A DNA stretch of 64,000 nt from Roseovarius sp. 217 (GCF_000152845.1 NZ_CH902584.1:1392933-1456932); one strand, 5' to 3'. Shown: positions 27,056-36,206, counted from the first letter of the stretch. Notes: generated by a model from the letters alone, not told the origin. Made by a program: numbers and translations.

Positions 27056-27865
27056 ATGGCGCATATCATCGTCGTCGGCAACGAAAAGGGTGGCGCGGGC
27101 AAATCTACCGTGTCGATGCATGTGGCGACTGCCCTCGCACGCATGGGCCACAAGACCAGTGCGCTTGACCTCGATCTGAGGCAGCGAACCTTTGGCCGTT
27201 ATGCCGAAAATCGTGCGAAATTCATGGAGAAATCCGGCCTCGATCTGCCGAGCCCGCGCTATCATGAACTGCCCGAAGTGGCGGCGGATCAGCTTAAACC
27301 GGGCGAGAATGTCTATGACCGACGGCTGTCGGCTGCGGTGGCAGAGCTTGAGGCGGACAGCGACTTCATCGTGATTGATTGTCCTGGCTCTCATACCCGT
27401 CTGAGTCAGGTGGCGCATAGTCTTGCCGATACGCTGATCACGCCCCTCAACGACAGTTTCATCGACTTCGACTTGCTGGCGCATATTGACAGCGACGGCA
27501 AGAAAATCCTTGGCCCCTCGGTGTATTCCGAAATGGTCTGGAGCGCCCGACAGTTGCGGGCGCAGGCCGGACTGCGCGCGATTGACTGGGTTGTGGTCCG
27601 CAACCGTCTGGGCGCGCAGCAGATGGTCAACAAGAAGAAGATGGGCGATGCCGTCGACAACCTCGCCAAGCGGATCGGTTTTCGTGTGGCGCCGGGGTTC
27701 AACGAGCGGGTGATCTTTCGGGAATTGTTCCCGCGCGGTCTGACGCTGCTTGACCTCAAGGATATCGGGGTTAAGGGGCTCAATATCTCGAATATCGCCG
27801 CGCGTCAGGAGCTGCGCGATCTGATCAAGGCGCTCAAGCTGCCGGGGGTTACGGCAAATTTCTGA
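27056..27865 (+). CDS. mipZ: Division plane positioning ATPase MipZ
   Basis: 269 residues. It is a ParA/MinD-superfamily ATPase with the deviant Walker A in VVGNEKGGAGKSTVSMHVA, the MipZ-type ALDLDLRQRTFGRYAENR, and Walker B FIVIDCPGSHTRLS. In Caulobacter MipZ forms a bipolar gradient from ParB and blocks FtsZ polymerisation away from mid-cell. ParAB are not in the window. The start at 27056 gives the standard N-terminus MAHIIVVGNEKGGAGK. Confidence 0.93.
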   Translation: MAHIIVVGNEKGGAGKSTVSMHVATALARMGHKTSALDLDLRQRTFGRYAENRAKFMEKSGLDLPSPRYHELPEVAADQLKPGENVYDRRLSAAVAELEADSDFIVIDCPGSHTRLSQVAHSLADTLITPLNDSFIDFDLLAHIDSDGKKILGPSVYSEMVWSARQLRAQAGLRAIDWVVVRNRLGAQQMVNKKKMGDAVDNLAKRIGFRVAPGFNERVIFRELFPRGLTLLDLKDIGVKGLNISNIAARQELRDLIKALKLPGVTANF

Positions 27866-27880
27866 ATCTCCGCAGACCAG

Positions 27881-28780
27881 TCAGACGGGTGGTCCCGTGC
27901 GCGGATGCGGGCGGTTGCGCAACCGCTTGTTGCGCGACAACGCCCAGAGGTTTGAGGCAAACAACGCCCCGATCACAACCGCTCCACCGATGATCGCCCA
28001 AACTCCGGGATCCTCGCCCACCACGGCCCAAACGAGCAGCGGGGCCAATACGGATTCGAGCAGGATCAAAAGTGCCACCTCAGCCGAGGCGATGTAGCGC
28101 GGTCCAAGTGTCAAAAGACAGGTCGAGACGCTGATAAACGCGCCATGCGCCAGGATGAGTGGCCAGTTGCCCTGCCAGACCACCACGGGCTGCGCCACTG
28201 GCCAGATTGCCAATGACGCCCCCAAAAAGGCCAGCGGAATAGCCGGGATCATCGACACGGCCCTGAGTTGCCGCGCCGTGGTCATCGCGCCCGCAAAACT
28301 GGCCGAGACCCCAAGCGCGATCAAATCGCCGCTCCAATGCGCGCCATGTGTTTCGCCTGATCCCCAGGCAATCACGCCCAGCCCTGCAAACACGCCCAGC
28401 ATGGTCAGGATCATGCGTTGGCTGATCGCCTCGCCCAGAAAAATGCGGCTGAAAATCGCGGCAAAGACCGGCATGGAGGCAAGGATAAATACCACATTCG
28501 CCACACTGGTCAGGCTGACAGCAAAGACGAAACCCGGTGCTGTGATAGCAATCAGAAAGGTATAGAGCAGACCCGGCTTGCCGGTTTGCACCACCTGCCT
28601 GATGCCGCGTAGCCCTTGGGTGGTCAGCACACCTGTCAGGATCACAGACCCCGCCGTGATGCCGCGCCAAAACGCGATGCTGGCCGCGTCGCCGTCAATC
28701 AGCCGCACGAAAAGCGAATCCGGCACGACGAAGAGCACGCCGAGCGCGGTGATGATCAGGCCTTTGAGATGCGTATTCAT
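27881..28780 (-). CDS. EamA/DMT family transporter
   Basis: 299 residues with ten hydrophobic segments in two EamA repeats (GLIITALGVLFVVPDSLFVR at the N-terminus; SAEVALLILLESVLAPLLVW in the second repeat). It belongs to the drug/metabolite transporter superfamily, with unknown substrate. I chose the ATG at 28780 because the reading to 28837 adds a polar N-tail with no membrane role. It is convergent with mipZ and divergent from the aldolase gene. Confidence 0.86.
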   Translation of the reverse strand: MNTHLKGLIITALGVLFVVPDSLFVRLIDGDAASIAFWRGITAGSVILTGVLTTQGLRGIRQVVQTGKPGLLYTFLIAITAPGFVFAVSLTSVANVVFILASMPVFAAIFSRIFLGEAISQRMILTMLGVFAGLGVIAWGSGETHGAHWSGDLIALGVSASFAGAMTTARQLRAVSMIPAIPLAFLGASLAIWPVAQPVVVWQGNWPLILAHGAFISVSTCLLTLGPRYIASAEVALLILLESVLAPLLVWAVVGEDPGVWAIIGGAVVIGALFASNLWALSRNKRLRNRPHPRTGPPV

Positions 28781-28889
28781 CGGGCAATCTCTGGGGGGAT
28801 TGCCGGGCAAAGTAAACCCCGTCTTGGCTCTCGCCAAAGCGCGCGGGCGCGGTCTATGCTGCGCCGGTCAGCCAAAGGAGTGCCACCCC

Positions 28890-29663
28890 ATGCCCGCCCC
28901 CGAAAACCGTTTCAAATCCGCCCTAATGCGCGGCGAGCGCCTGATTGGATGCTGGGCTGGGTTTGCCGATCCCTATGCGACCGAGGTCTTGGCCAGCGCC
29001 GGGTTTGACTGGCTTGTGATCGACGGGGAACATGCGCCCAATGATCTGCGCTCGATCTCGGCGCAATTGGCGATGCTGGTGGGACGTGCGAGCCTGCCGG
29101 TGGTGCGGCTGCCCATGGGCGAGGCTTGGGCGATTAAACAGGTTCTGGATGCAGGCGCGCAAAGCCTGATCATCCCCATGGTCGAGAGCGCCGATCAGGC
29201 GCGCGATCTCGTGCGCGCCACGCGCTATCCCCCCGAGGGTATCCGGGGCTCCGGCGCGGCCTTGGCGCGCGCCTCTGACTTCGCGCGCATCACCGATTAC
29301 ATCCCCACCGCCAATGCCCAGATCTGCCTGATCGTGCAGGTCGAGAGCATGGCGGGCATAGACGCGCTCGGGGATATTCTCGCGGTCGAGGGAGTGGACG
29401 GTGTCTTTATCGGCCCCTCTGATCTGGCGGTTGATATGGGCTTTGTCGGCAATAGCCACGCGCCCGAGGTGCAAGAGGTGATCCAGGGTGCATTAAAGCG
29501 CATCGCCTCCTCGCCCAAAGCGGCGGGCATCCTCGCGCTCAATCACGACACGGCGCAACATTACGCGAACTGGGGCGCACAGTTTCTGGCGGTGGGCATC
29601 GACGTGGTGATGCTGGCACAGGCGGCGCGCGCCACCGTGGCGCGTTGGCGCGTTGATGGCTGA
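28890..29663 (+). CDS. HpcH/HpaI family class II pyruvate aldolase
   Basis: 257 residues. These metal-dependent aldolases cleave 2-keto-3-deoxy acids or similar substrates to pyruvate plus aldehyde. Conserved features are WLVIDGEHAPND, IIPMVESADQARDLV, the metal-binding VQVESMAG and GPSDLAVDMG. A strong AAAGGAG precedes the ATG at 28890. It overlaps the glucokinase start by eight bases, so the pair probably works in sugar or sugar-acid catabolism. The exact substrate is unknown. Confidence 0.88.
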   Translation: MPAPENRFKSALMRGERLIGCWAGFADPYATEVLASAGFDWLVIDGEHAPNDLRSISAQLAMLVGRASLPVVRLPMGEAWAIKQVLDAGAQSLIIPMVESADQARDLVRATRYPPEGIRGSGAALARASDFARITDYIPTANAQICLIVQVESMAGIDALGDILAVEGVDGVFIGPSDLAVDMGFVGNSHAPEVQEVIQGALKRIASSPKAAGILALNHDTAQHYANWGAQFLAVGIDVVMLAQAARATVARWRVDG

Positions 29664-30594
29664 TCTCTGGCTTTTGGTCGATGTGGGCGGCACCTCTACG
29701 CGGGTCGGGCTGGCGCGCGGCGGACAGCTTGACCGGGGCAGCACGCACAGCTTTCGCAATGCCGATTTCTCGGGGCTGGCCGATATTCTTGATCACTACC
29801 TCAACCGTCACCCGACCCCGCCCACCGCGCTTTGTGCCGGGGTTGCAGGGCCGGTGCGGGGCGACACCGCGCAACTGACCAATCTCGACTGGTTCATCGA
29901 CAGCGCCGATCTGGCACGCGTCACCGGCGCGCGCGATATCCACCTGATCAACGATCTGGCGGCGCAGGGCTATGCCTTGGATGATCTCGATCCTACCGAT
30001 ATCACGCCGCTGATCGACGGGACCACGCCGCCACCAGAGGCCGCGCGCATGGTCATGGGCCTTGGCACCGGCAGCAATATCGCCGTGGTGCATCGCACGC
30101 CACAAGGTCTGTTCGTGCCCCCCGCCGAGGCTGGTCATAGCAGCCTGCCGCACTCTGACGGCCCCATCGGCACCCTGATCGCAGGCCTTGCTGGCAAGGA
30201 GACCCACCGCCCGCTTGAGGCGCTGCTATCGGGGCCGGGGCTTGTGCGGCTGCATGTCCACCTGAGCGGCGACATCCTGACCCCGGCCCAGATCATCGCG
30301 GCGCATCTGGCAGGCGATGCCGGGGCCTGCGCCAGCCTCACGGCATTTGTGCGGCTCTTGGGCACCGTGCTTGGCAGTCTGGCGCTCAATCACCTGCCGA
30401 TGGGCGGGATATACCTGATCGGCGGCACCGCACGGGCCGTCGCGCCGTTCCTTCTGCCCTTGGGTTTTGCCGAGACCTTTACCGCCAAAGGACCCTACAG
30501 CCATATCATGCGGGATATCCCCCTCAGCCTCATTACCGACGACAATGCCGCCTTGCGAGGCTGCGCCCGGTATCTGCGGCAACGCCATCCCTAA
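29656..30594 (+). CDS. glk: Glucokinase
   Basis: 312 residues. It has the ROK-independent Glk family pattern: phosphate loop LLVDVGGTSTRVGLARG, sugar region AGVAGPVRGDTAQLTNLDW, catalytic-loop INDLAAQGYALDD, GLGTGSNIAV and GGIYLIGGTARAV. It phosphorylates glucose with ATP. The ATG at 29656 lies within the aldolase stop codon region. A TTG just upstream is also possible. Confidence 0.9.
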   Translation: MADLWLLVDVGGTSTRVGLARGGQLDRGSTHSFRNADFSGLADILDHYLNRHPTPPTALCAGVAGPVRGDTAQLTNLDWFIDSADLARVTGARDIHLINDLAAQGYALDDLDPTDITPLIDGTTPPPEAARMVMGLGTGSNIAVVHRTPQGLFVPPAEAGHSSLPHSDGPIGTLIAGLAGKETHRPLEALLSGPGLVRLHVHLSGDILTPAQIIAAHLAGDAGACASLTAFVRLLGTVLGSLALNHLPMGGIYLIGGTARAVAPFLLPLGFAETFTAKGPYSHIMRDIPLSLITDDNAALRGCARYLRQRHP

Positions 30595-30676
30595 CGCATC
30601 TTCGCCAATGGCCCACTTCCACAGCGGTCCCGGCTCTGCCATAATGCCCCCCAACCAACAAAAAAAGAGCAGTGGC

Positions 30677-32632
30677 ATGAACGATCTTCTCTCGCCCACC
30701 CCGAAATCCGACTACGATGCCTCGTCCATTCAGGTGCTCGAGGATATGGAGCATGTCCGCCTGCGCCCCGGCATGTATATCGGCGGCAAGGATGATCGCG
30801 CTCTGCATCACATGGTGGCTGAGATCATCGACAACTCGATGGATGAGGCGGTCGCGGGCCATGCGACATGGATCGAGGTGGAGCTGCATGCCAACGGCCA
30901 TGTCAGCGTGCGCGACAATGGGCGCGGCATTCCGGTTGATCCGCACCCCAAGGACCCAAAGAAATCCGCGCTCGAAATCATCTTTTGCACGCTGAACGCA
31001 GGCGGCAAGTTTTCGGGTGACAGTTATCAGACCTCGGGCGGTCTGCACGGCGTTGGCTCGTCGGTTGTCAACGCGCTCTCGGATCATCTGCGGGTCGAGG
31101 TGGCGCGCAACCGCGAGCTTTACATGATGGAGTTCTCACGGGGCATGCCGCAAGCGCCCTTGGTCAAGATTGGGGCCGCTCCCAACCGGCGCGGCACCTC
31201 TGTCACCTTTCATCCGGACCCCGAGATCTTTGGTTCTCTCACGCTCAAACCAGCGCGGCTGTTCAAGATGGCGCGCTCCAAAGCCTATCTCTTTTCCGGC
31301 GTTGAAATCCGCTGGAAGACCGAGATCACCGATGGCGAGACACCAACAGAGGCCACGTTCAAATTCCCCGGCGGCCTTGCGGATTATCTGGGCGAGACCC
31401 TGAATGGTGCCACCACCTATGCCGAGCGTCCCTTTGCCGGGACCGTGGATTTCCGCGATAAATACAACGTGCCGGGCAAGGTGGAATGGGCGATCAACTG
31501 GACGCCTGCGCGCGACGGTTTTATCCAATCCTATTGCAATACCGTGCCCACGCCCGAGGGCGGCACGCATGAGGCCGGGTTCTGGGCGGCGATCCTCAAG
31601 GGGATCAAGGCGTATGGTGAGCTCAGCAACAACCGCAAGGCCGCGCAGATCACCCGCGAGGACCTGCTGGCGGGCGGCTGCGCGCTGGTGTCGTGCTTTA
31701 TCCGAGAGCCGGAGTTCGTCGGCCAGACCAAGGACCGCCTTGCCACCACCGATGCCGCCCGCATGGTCGAGGGCGCTGTGCGCGACCATTTCGACAACTG
31801 GCTGGCGGCGGATACCAAATCGGCGGGGGCGATCCTTGATTTCCTCGTGCTGCGCGCCGAGGAACGGCTTCGACGTCGCCAAGAGAAAGAGACGCAACGC
31901 AAGACCGCGACCAAGAAACTGCGTCTGCCCGGCAAGCTGGTGGATTGCTCCTCCAGCACCCGAGAGGGCACGGAATTGTTTATTGTCGAAGGTGATTCCG
32001 CGGGGGGCTCTGCCAAAATGGGCCGCGACCGCAAGATTCAGGCGCTCTTGCCGCTGCGCGGCAAGATTCTCAACGTGCTGGGCGCCGCCTCGTCCAAGCT
32101 GGGCAGCAATCAGGAGATCAACGATCTGACACAGGCGCTGGGCGTCGGGCTGGGGACGAAATTCAATCTCGACGACCTGCGTTATGACAAGATCATCATC
32201 ATGACCGACGCCGATGTCGACGGGGCGCATATCGCGGCGCTGTTGATGACGTTCTTCTTTACGCAAATGCGTCCGATGATTGACGCGGGGCATTTGTACC
32301 TCGCCTGCCCGCCGCTCTATCGCCTGACGCAAGGGTCAAAACGCGTCTACTGTCTGGATGAGGCCGAGCGCGATGTCTGGCTGGCCAAGGGGCTGGGCGG
32401 CAAAGGCAAGATCGACGTCAGCCGCTTCAAGGGTCTGGGTGAAATGGACGCCAAGGACCTCAAAGAGACCACGATGGACCCCCGCTCGCGCAAACTCATC
32501 CGGGTGACGATAGACGAGGACGAACCGGGCCAAACCAGCGATCTGGTCGAGCGCCTGATGGGCAAAAAGCCGGAACTGCGGTTCCAGTATATCTCGGAGA
32601 ACGCGCGGTTCGTGGAGGAGTTGGATGTTTGA
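30677..32632 (+). CDS. parE: DNA topoisomerase IV subunit B
   Basis: 651 residues. The GHKL ATPase domain shows EIIDNSMDEAVAG, VRDNGRGIPVD and SGGLHGVGSSVVNALS. The TOPRIM domain shows EGDSAGGSAKMGRDRKIQAL and the metal site DADVDGAHIAALL. With ParC it decatenates replicated chromosomes. Length and the C-terminal LRFQYISENARFVEELDV fit ParE rather than GyrB. The ATG at 30677 follows an A-rich run. A TGCCATAAT extended -10-like element at 30637-30645 may be its promoter. It is followed 24 bases later by the AT-rich orphan. Confidence 0.95.
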   Translation: MNDLLSPTPKSDYDASSIQVLEDMEHVRLRPGMYIGGKDDRALHHMVAEIIDNSMDEAVAGHATWIEVELHANGHVSVRDNGRGIPVDPHPKDPKKSALEIIFCTLNAGGKFSGDSYQTSGGLHGVGSSVVNALSDHLRVEVARNRELYMMEFSRGMPQAPLVKIGAAPNRRGTSVTFHPDPEIFGSLTLKPARLFKMARSKAYLFSGVEIRWKTEITDGETPTEATFKFPGGLADYLGETLNGATTYAERPFAGTVDFRDKYNVPGKVEWAINWTPARDGFIQSYCNTVPTPEGGTHEAGFWAAILKGIKAYGELSNNRKAAQITREDLLAGGCALVSCFIREPEFVGQTKDRLATTDAARMVEGAVRDHFDNWLAADTKSAGAILDFLVLRAEERLRRRQEKETQRKTATKKLRLPGKLVDCSSSTREGTELFIVEGDSAGGSAKMGRDRKIQALLPLRGKILNVLGAASSKLGSNQEINDLTQALGVGLGTKFNLDDLRYDKIIIMTDADVDGAHIAALLMTFFFTQMRPMIDAGHLYLACPPLYRLTQGSKRVYCLDEAERDVWLAKGLGGKGKIDVSRFKGLGEMDAKDLKETTMDPRSRKLIRVTIDEDEPGQTSDLVERLMGKKPELRFQYISENARFVEELDV

Positions 32633-32656
32633 GTCGGAAAGGGAAAAAATACTCTG

Positions 32657-33352
32657 ATGGACGAAGTTAAAAAGTCATGGAAACTTCTTACGCCCATCCA
32701 GTGGCTGAAAAAGCTGCTGTCGATTGGCTCTTGGCTTTATAAACAGAGAACAGGTTGGGTAGTAGTGCTCGTATCTGCGATTGCATTAATCTTTCCGTGG
32801 TTGTTGTCGTCGCTGTTCTCAACAATCTCAGAAAACTGGCTGCGCAAATATGGATTGTTGATTCAGATAATGGGCTTCCTGCTCGCATTGTATGGCGTAA
32901 ACTCGAATCTCAACCAGCTAGGATTGCGCTCGATCCCCGCTAGAATTTGGGAGTACCTTCGAGAGTTTCCAATCTTGCCTTGGGACGTTAAGCGAACTTA
33001 TCTCAGGTCTGCTATGTCTGGAGGGTCTTCCGGTTCTTCCGCCGTGTCGGGGACTGTCATCAGCGTAGGTGGTTCACTTGAAGAAAGACTTGATCGACTG
33101 GAAGACGATTATAGAAAGTTGGTCAAAGAAATACGCGATATTGATAACAAGCGCGAAGTCGACAAGAAGCAGATTTTGAGTAGGTTCAAAGAACTTGAAC
33201 GGGACTCTGAGACGCGTACAGATGATTTACGTTCAGAATTCTCGCGGGTGTTTGAAAGTGCTATTAAAATAGAAATTCTTGGTATTCTATTATTTGTAGT
33301 CGGATCTGCATACGCTACAATTCCAGATCTGATGGTTAACCTGATGCGCTAG
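32657..33352 (+). CDS. AT-rich orphan: three-helix membrane protein with coiled coil
   Basis: 231 residues of unknown family. Helices at about 33-54 (GWVVVLVSAIALIFPWLL), 65-82 (YGLLIQIMGFLLALYGV) and 203-222 (IKIEILGILLFVVGSAYA) frame a Gly/Ser-rich linker (about 119-139) and a charged helix (about 139-200: LEERLDRLEDDYRKLVKEIR) that looks like a coiled coil. The lines I counted run at about 35-48% GC, well below neighbours above 60%, and codons are AT-biased, which points to acquisition by transfer. The start ATG at 32657 has a weak ribosome site. It may be a single-gene membrane sensor or effector; no catalytic residues are recognisable. Confidence 0.72.
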   Translation: MDEVKKSWKLLTPIQWLKKLLSIGSWLYKQRTGWVVVLVSAIALIFPWLLSSLFSTISENWLRKYGLLIQIMGFLLALYGVNSNLNQLGLRSIPARIWEYLREFPILPWDVKRTYLRSAMSGGSSGSSAVSGTVISVGGSLEERLDRLEDDYRKLVKEIRDIDNKREVDKKQILSRFKELERDSETRTDDLRSEFSRVFESAIKIEILGILLFVVGSAYATIPDLMVNLMR

Positions 33353-33429
33353 TTGGCGTACGAAGGAACCTTAACATCGGCACCAACCCTCGAAGAAACA
33401 CCGTCGCGCGAGCCACCTCCACGGCACCC

Positions 33430-33455
33430 ATGGGGTAGGCCATCGCCCACCCCAT
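33430..33455. other. Inverted repeat downstream of the DUF1127 gene
   Basis: ATGGGGT (33430-33436) and ACCCCAT (33449-33455) are perfectly complementary around a 12-base loop. It lies between the convergent 3' ends of the orphan and DUF1127 genes. No U-run follows, so a terminator role is unproven. Confidence 0.35.
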
Positions 33456-33469
33456 AATGCCCTCCACGT

Positions 33470-33709
33470 TCAGGCGTAGAACAGATCACAATGGACATGC
33501 CGCGTGATCTGGTTGCGGCTGATCCCCAGAGCGGCAAGGTCCGCGTCGCTGCGGGCCTCAAGTTCGGCAATGAATGCGCGGCGTGAGGTGGTGCTGGTCA
33601 GCACCTCGAGCCCTGTCGCGACGGCCCGGACGACCCGCGCGGAAAGCCGGGCGCGCTCTGTTGACCGCTGATATCCTGAGGGGGTCGAGTTGATGAGTGT
33701 AGATGCCAT
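33470..33709 (-). CDS. DUF1127 (YjiS-like) small protein
   Basis: 79 residues. The C-terminal helix-rich block RRAFIAELEARSDADLAALG with ISRNQITRHVH matches the DUF1127 pattern (R...EL..L.D..L.DIG..R..I). Some small DUF1127 proteins in Rhodobacter act in RNA turnover and stress responses; that role is not shown here. An AGGAG site precedes the ATG. Its upstream region is AT-rich and palindromic. Confidence 0.78.
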   Translation of the reverse strand: MASTLINSTPSGYQRSTERARLSARVVRAVATGLEVLTSTTSRRAFIAELEARSDADLAALGISRNQITRHVHCDLFYA

Positions 33710-33751
33710 TTGCTTGTCTCCTGCATTGTCTGCACTCAGAAAACAAGTTTA

Positions 33752-33774
33752 TTGATCAGTTATCAATATTGATA
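33752..33774. promoter_or_regulatory. AT-rich palindromic operator-like cluster upstream of the DUF1127 gene
   Basis: TATCAATATTGATA (33761-33774) is a perfect 14-base palindrome. It overlaps TTGATCAGTTATCAA (33752-33766), giving three alternating TTGAT/ATCAA half-sites about 45-65 bases before the DUF1127 ATG. This looks like a regulator-binding site. Spacing does not fit a canonical FNR box. Confidence 0.45.
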
Positions 33775-33959
33775 TTCCGTTATTTGATTTTATTTATCTA
33801 TCGTTGCTCCTGCAAAGAACCGATGGAAGTGATGTGAGTATCTCTGCGCCGCCTCAAATGTGGCGAGCTGAAACTCACCCCATAGACGATCCTGCGACCG
33901 TACAGCAACGGCACCGACGAGAGATGCGGACGGCCTTAATGCAATCTGCGGTCGGGGGA

Positions 33960-34400
33960 TTAGCGCGGGTGGTCGGGGGTCACGTCCTGATACTCAGTCT
34001 CGACCACGTCGTCTCTGGCGGGGGGCGGACGGTTGCCCATCTCAAACCGGTGCACATGCACGCGTTGGCGAACCTGCGCAAAGACCGCTCGTCGGACCGA
34101 CGGTATCAGAAGGGCAAAACCCACCGCGTCGGTGAAAAACCCCGGTGTGAGCAAAAGTGCCCCCGCAAAGAGGATCATCGCCCCATGGGCCAACGGCTCT
34201 GAGGGGTCATCCAGTTCAGAGAAGGAGCGGCGCAGGTTTGACAAGGCCACCGCCCCCTGCATCCGCAGGAGCCATGTGCCGATCACGGCGGTCAACACGA
34301 CAATCGCCAGCGTCGGCCAGAGCCCGATCAGCCCGCCCACCTGAATAAACAATGCGATCTCGATAATCGGAACGGCAAGAAATGCCAAAAAAAGCCACAT
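33960..34400 (-). CDS. fxsA: FxsA family inner-membrane protein
   Basis: 146 residues. Four membrane segments including MWLFLAFLAVPIIEIALFIQ and the family motif block AHGAMILFAGALLLTPGFFT, then a polar tail. FxsA overproduction relieves F-plasmid exclusion of phage T7 in E. coli; its normal role is not known. It diverges from timA with about 110 bases between. The 250-base gap on its other side holds the operator-like cluster and no gene that I can support. Confidence 0.9.
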   Translation of the reverse strand: MWLFLAFLAVPIIEIALFIQVGGLIGLWPTLAIVVLTAVIGTWLLRMQGAVALSNLRRSFSELDDPSEPLAHGAMILFAGALLLTPGFFTDAVGFALLIPSVRRAVFAQVRQRVHVHRFEMGNRPPPARDDVVETEYQDVTPDHPR

Positions 34401-34509
34401 GCGCGGCCCTCCTTTGTTTTATGACCCTTACGGTGGACTTGGCCCTGTCCAACCCCTACATAAGAACGAGCGTTGACGCTTACCATGCCCCGCACAACAA
34501 GAGGTGCCC

Positions 34510-35169
34510 ATGAATTCGCCGATTTTGCAGTTACTGGTGCTTGCCGGTATCGCCATCTTTTTGATTTTGCGGCTGAAGAGTGTTCTGGGCACGCGCGACG
34601 GATTTGAAGGTCCGGCCCGCAACGCGCCCACACCCGAGACCAGCCGCCGCCGTGAGTTCGAGGTGATCGAGGGCGGACCGGATCACGACATCGTTGATCA
34701 TGTGCCCGAGGATTCTGAGGCAGCCGGCGCCTTGGCCGATATGAAGCGGATCGAGCCGGATTTCAGTGTCACGACCTTCTTGCAAGGGGCGCGCGGTGCC
34801 TATGAGATGATCCTGATGGCCTTTGAGCGTGGCAAGCTGGATGAGATCACGCCGTTTCTCGATCGAGAGGTCTATGAGACCTTTGCGCAGGTGGTCGATT
34901 CCCGCGAGCAGCAGGGGCTGAGCATCGAGGCGGAGTTTATCGGAGTGCGGGAATTGTCGCTGTTCGATGCAAAATTCGATGCGGCGACGCGACGTGCGGA
35001 AATAACGGTGCGCTATGTGGGCGAACTGGTGTCTGTCGTGCGAGATAGCAACGGCGAAATCGTCGAGGGAGCACCTGGCCAGTCAAAACGTCAGAAGGAT
35101 ATCTGGACCTATGAACGTATCATGGGGTCGGATGATCCCAACTGGCGGCTTGTCGCAACGGGCGAATGA
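34510..35169 (+). CDS. Tim44/TimA-type membrane adaptor protein
   Basis: 219 residues. An N-terminal anchor (SPILQLLVLAGIAIFLILRL) is followed by a flexible linker and a C-terminal Tim44-like domain (FLQGARGAYEMILMAFERGK, TYERIMGSDDPNWRLVATGE). Such proteins descend from the ancestor of the mitochondrial import motor adaptor. I chose the ATG at 34510; a GTG at 34504 is alternative. Its stop overlaps the mltA start (ATGA). Confidence 0.87.
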   Translation: MNSPILQLLVLAGIAIFLILRLKSVLGTRDGFEGPARNAPTPETSRRREFEVIEGGPDHDIVDHVPEDSEAAGALADMKRIEPDFSVTTFLQGARGAYEMILMAFERGKLDEITPFLDREVYETFAQVVDSREQQGLSIEAEFIGVRELSLFDAKFDAATRRAEITVRYVGELVSVVRDSNGEIVEGAPGQSKRQKDIWTYERIMGSDDPNWRLVATGE

Positions 35170-36206
35170 CCAAAGGGCTGTGGCGGATCGTTCTGGGGCT
35201 GTGGCTCTGGTGCGGGGCACCGGCCACGGCGCAGGACGTGTCGCACGAAATCCTAGGCTTTGATGATCTGAACGGCTGGTCCGAGGATGATCACGCGGCG
35301 GCGCTCTCGGTGTTTCTGAACACCTGTCCCGATATGAAGGACCCTGATTGGCGCGCGCTCTGTGCGCTGGCGCAGCAGAGGCCGGATGCGCGGGGGTTCT
35401 TTGAACTCTTTTTCCGTCCAGTGATCGTATCCGAAGGCAAGCCCGCGCTCTTTACCGGCTATTTTGAACCCGAGTTGAACGGCGCGACGCGCCCCGATGG
35501 GCGCTATCGTTACCCGGTTTACCGAGAACCCCCCGAAGCGCGACTGTCGAACCCCTGGATCACACGCCGCGAGATCGAAACGACGGATGTGATGCGCGGT
35601 CGCGGGTTGGAGATTGCCTGGGTTGATGATCCGGTAGAACTGTTTTTTCTACAGATCCAAGGGTCAGGGCGGATCAGACTCGAGAATGGACAGGTGATCC
35701 GGGTGGGTTATGCCGGAGCCAACGGCCAACCCTATCGGTCGATTGGCGTCGAACTGGTGCAGCGCGGCATTTATTCGGTGCATCAGGTGTCGGCTGAGGT
35801 GATCAAGAACTGGGTGCGGCGCAATCCGGAAGAGGGGCGTGACCTGCTCTACCACAACCCGTCCTATGTGTTTTTTCGCAGGCTGGATAATGTGCCCGCA
35901 GAACGTGGACCGCTTGGGGCGATGAACCGTTCTGTGACGACGGGGCGCACAGTGGCGGTCGATCCGGCCTTTGTGCCGCTTGGTGCGCCGGTCTGGATCG
36001 AGAAAGAGGGCGATGGCCCGATCCGCCGCCTGATGGTGGCGCAGGATACCGGATCTGCGATCAAAGGTGCACAACGGGCTGATATCTTCTTTGGTACTGG
36101 CGATGCGGCGGGGCAGGCGGCGGGACGGCTGCGAGATCCGGGTCGGATGGTGGTGCTGATGCCGATTCAGCGCGCCTATGCGATGCTACCGGAGCAGGCG
36201 CCGTGA
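35166..36206 (+). CDS. mltA: Membrane-bound lytic murein transglycosylase A
   Basis: 346 residues. A signal peptide (cut near ATAQ) is followed by the MltA domain: FTGYFEPELNGATRPDGRYR, LFFLQIQGSGRI and the 3D domain with AVDPAFVPLGAPVWIE and the Asp motif VAQDTGSAIKGAQRADIFFG. It cleaves glycan strands to 1,6-anhydro-MurNAc ends during wall turnover. The Cys in LWLWCGAP lacks a proper lipobox context. It overlaps both neighbours, timA and smr. Confidence 0.93.
   Translation: MTKGLWRIVLGLWLWCGAPATAQDVSHEILGFDDLNGWSEDDHAAALSVFLNTCPDMKDPDWRALCALAQQRPDARGFFELFFRPVIVSEGKPALFTGYFEPELNGATRPDGRYRYPVYREPPEARLSNPWITRREIETTDVMRGRGLEIAWVDDPVELFFLQIQGSGRIRLENGQVIRVGYAGANGQPYRSIGVELVQRGIYSVHQVSAEVIKNWVRRNPEEGRDLLYHNPSYVFFRRLDNVPAERGPLGAMNRSVTTGRTVAVDPAFVPLGAPVWIEKEGDGPIRRLMVAQDTGSAIKGAQRADIFFGTGDAAGQAAGRLRDPGRMVVLMPIQRAYAMLPEQAP

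Noticed and set aside
33752..33766. TTGATCAGTTATCAA as an FNR/FnrL box
   Set aside because: The half-sites are separated by five bases; the FNR box needs four. Possible but not a fit.
33804..34202. 132-codon plus-strand frame between DUF1127 and fxsA
   Set aside because: It runs opposite fxsA, has no ribosome site of note and no recognisable domain.
35166..35250. MltA as a lipoprotein through the Cys in LWLWCGAP
   Set aside because: The residues before the Cys do not match a lipobox (Trp at -1), and a normal signal cleavage site ATAQ lies downstream.
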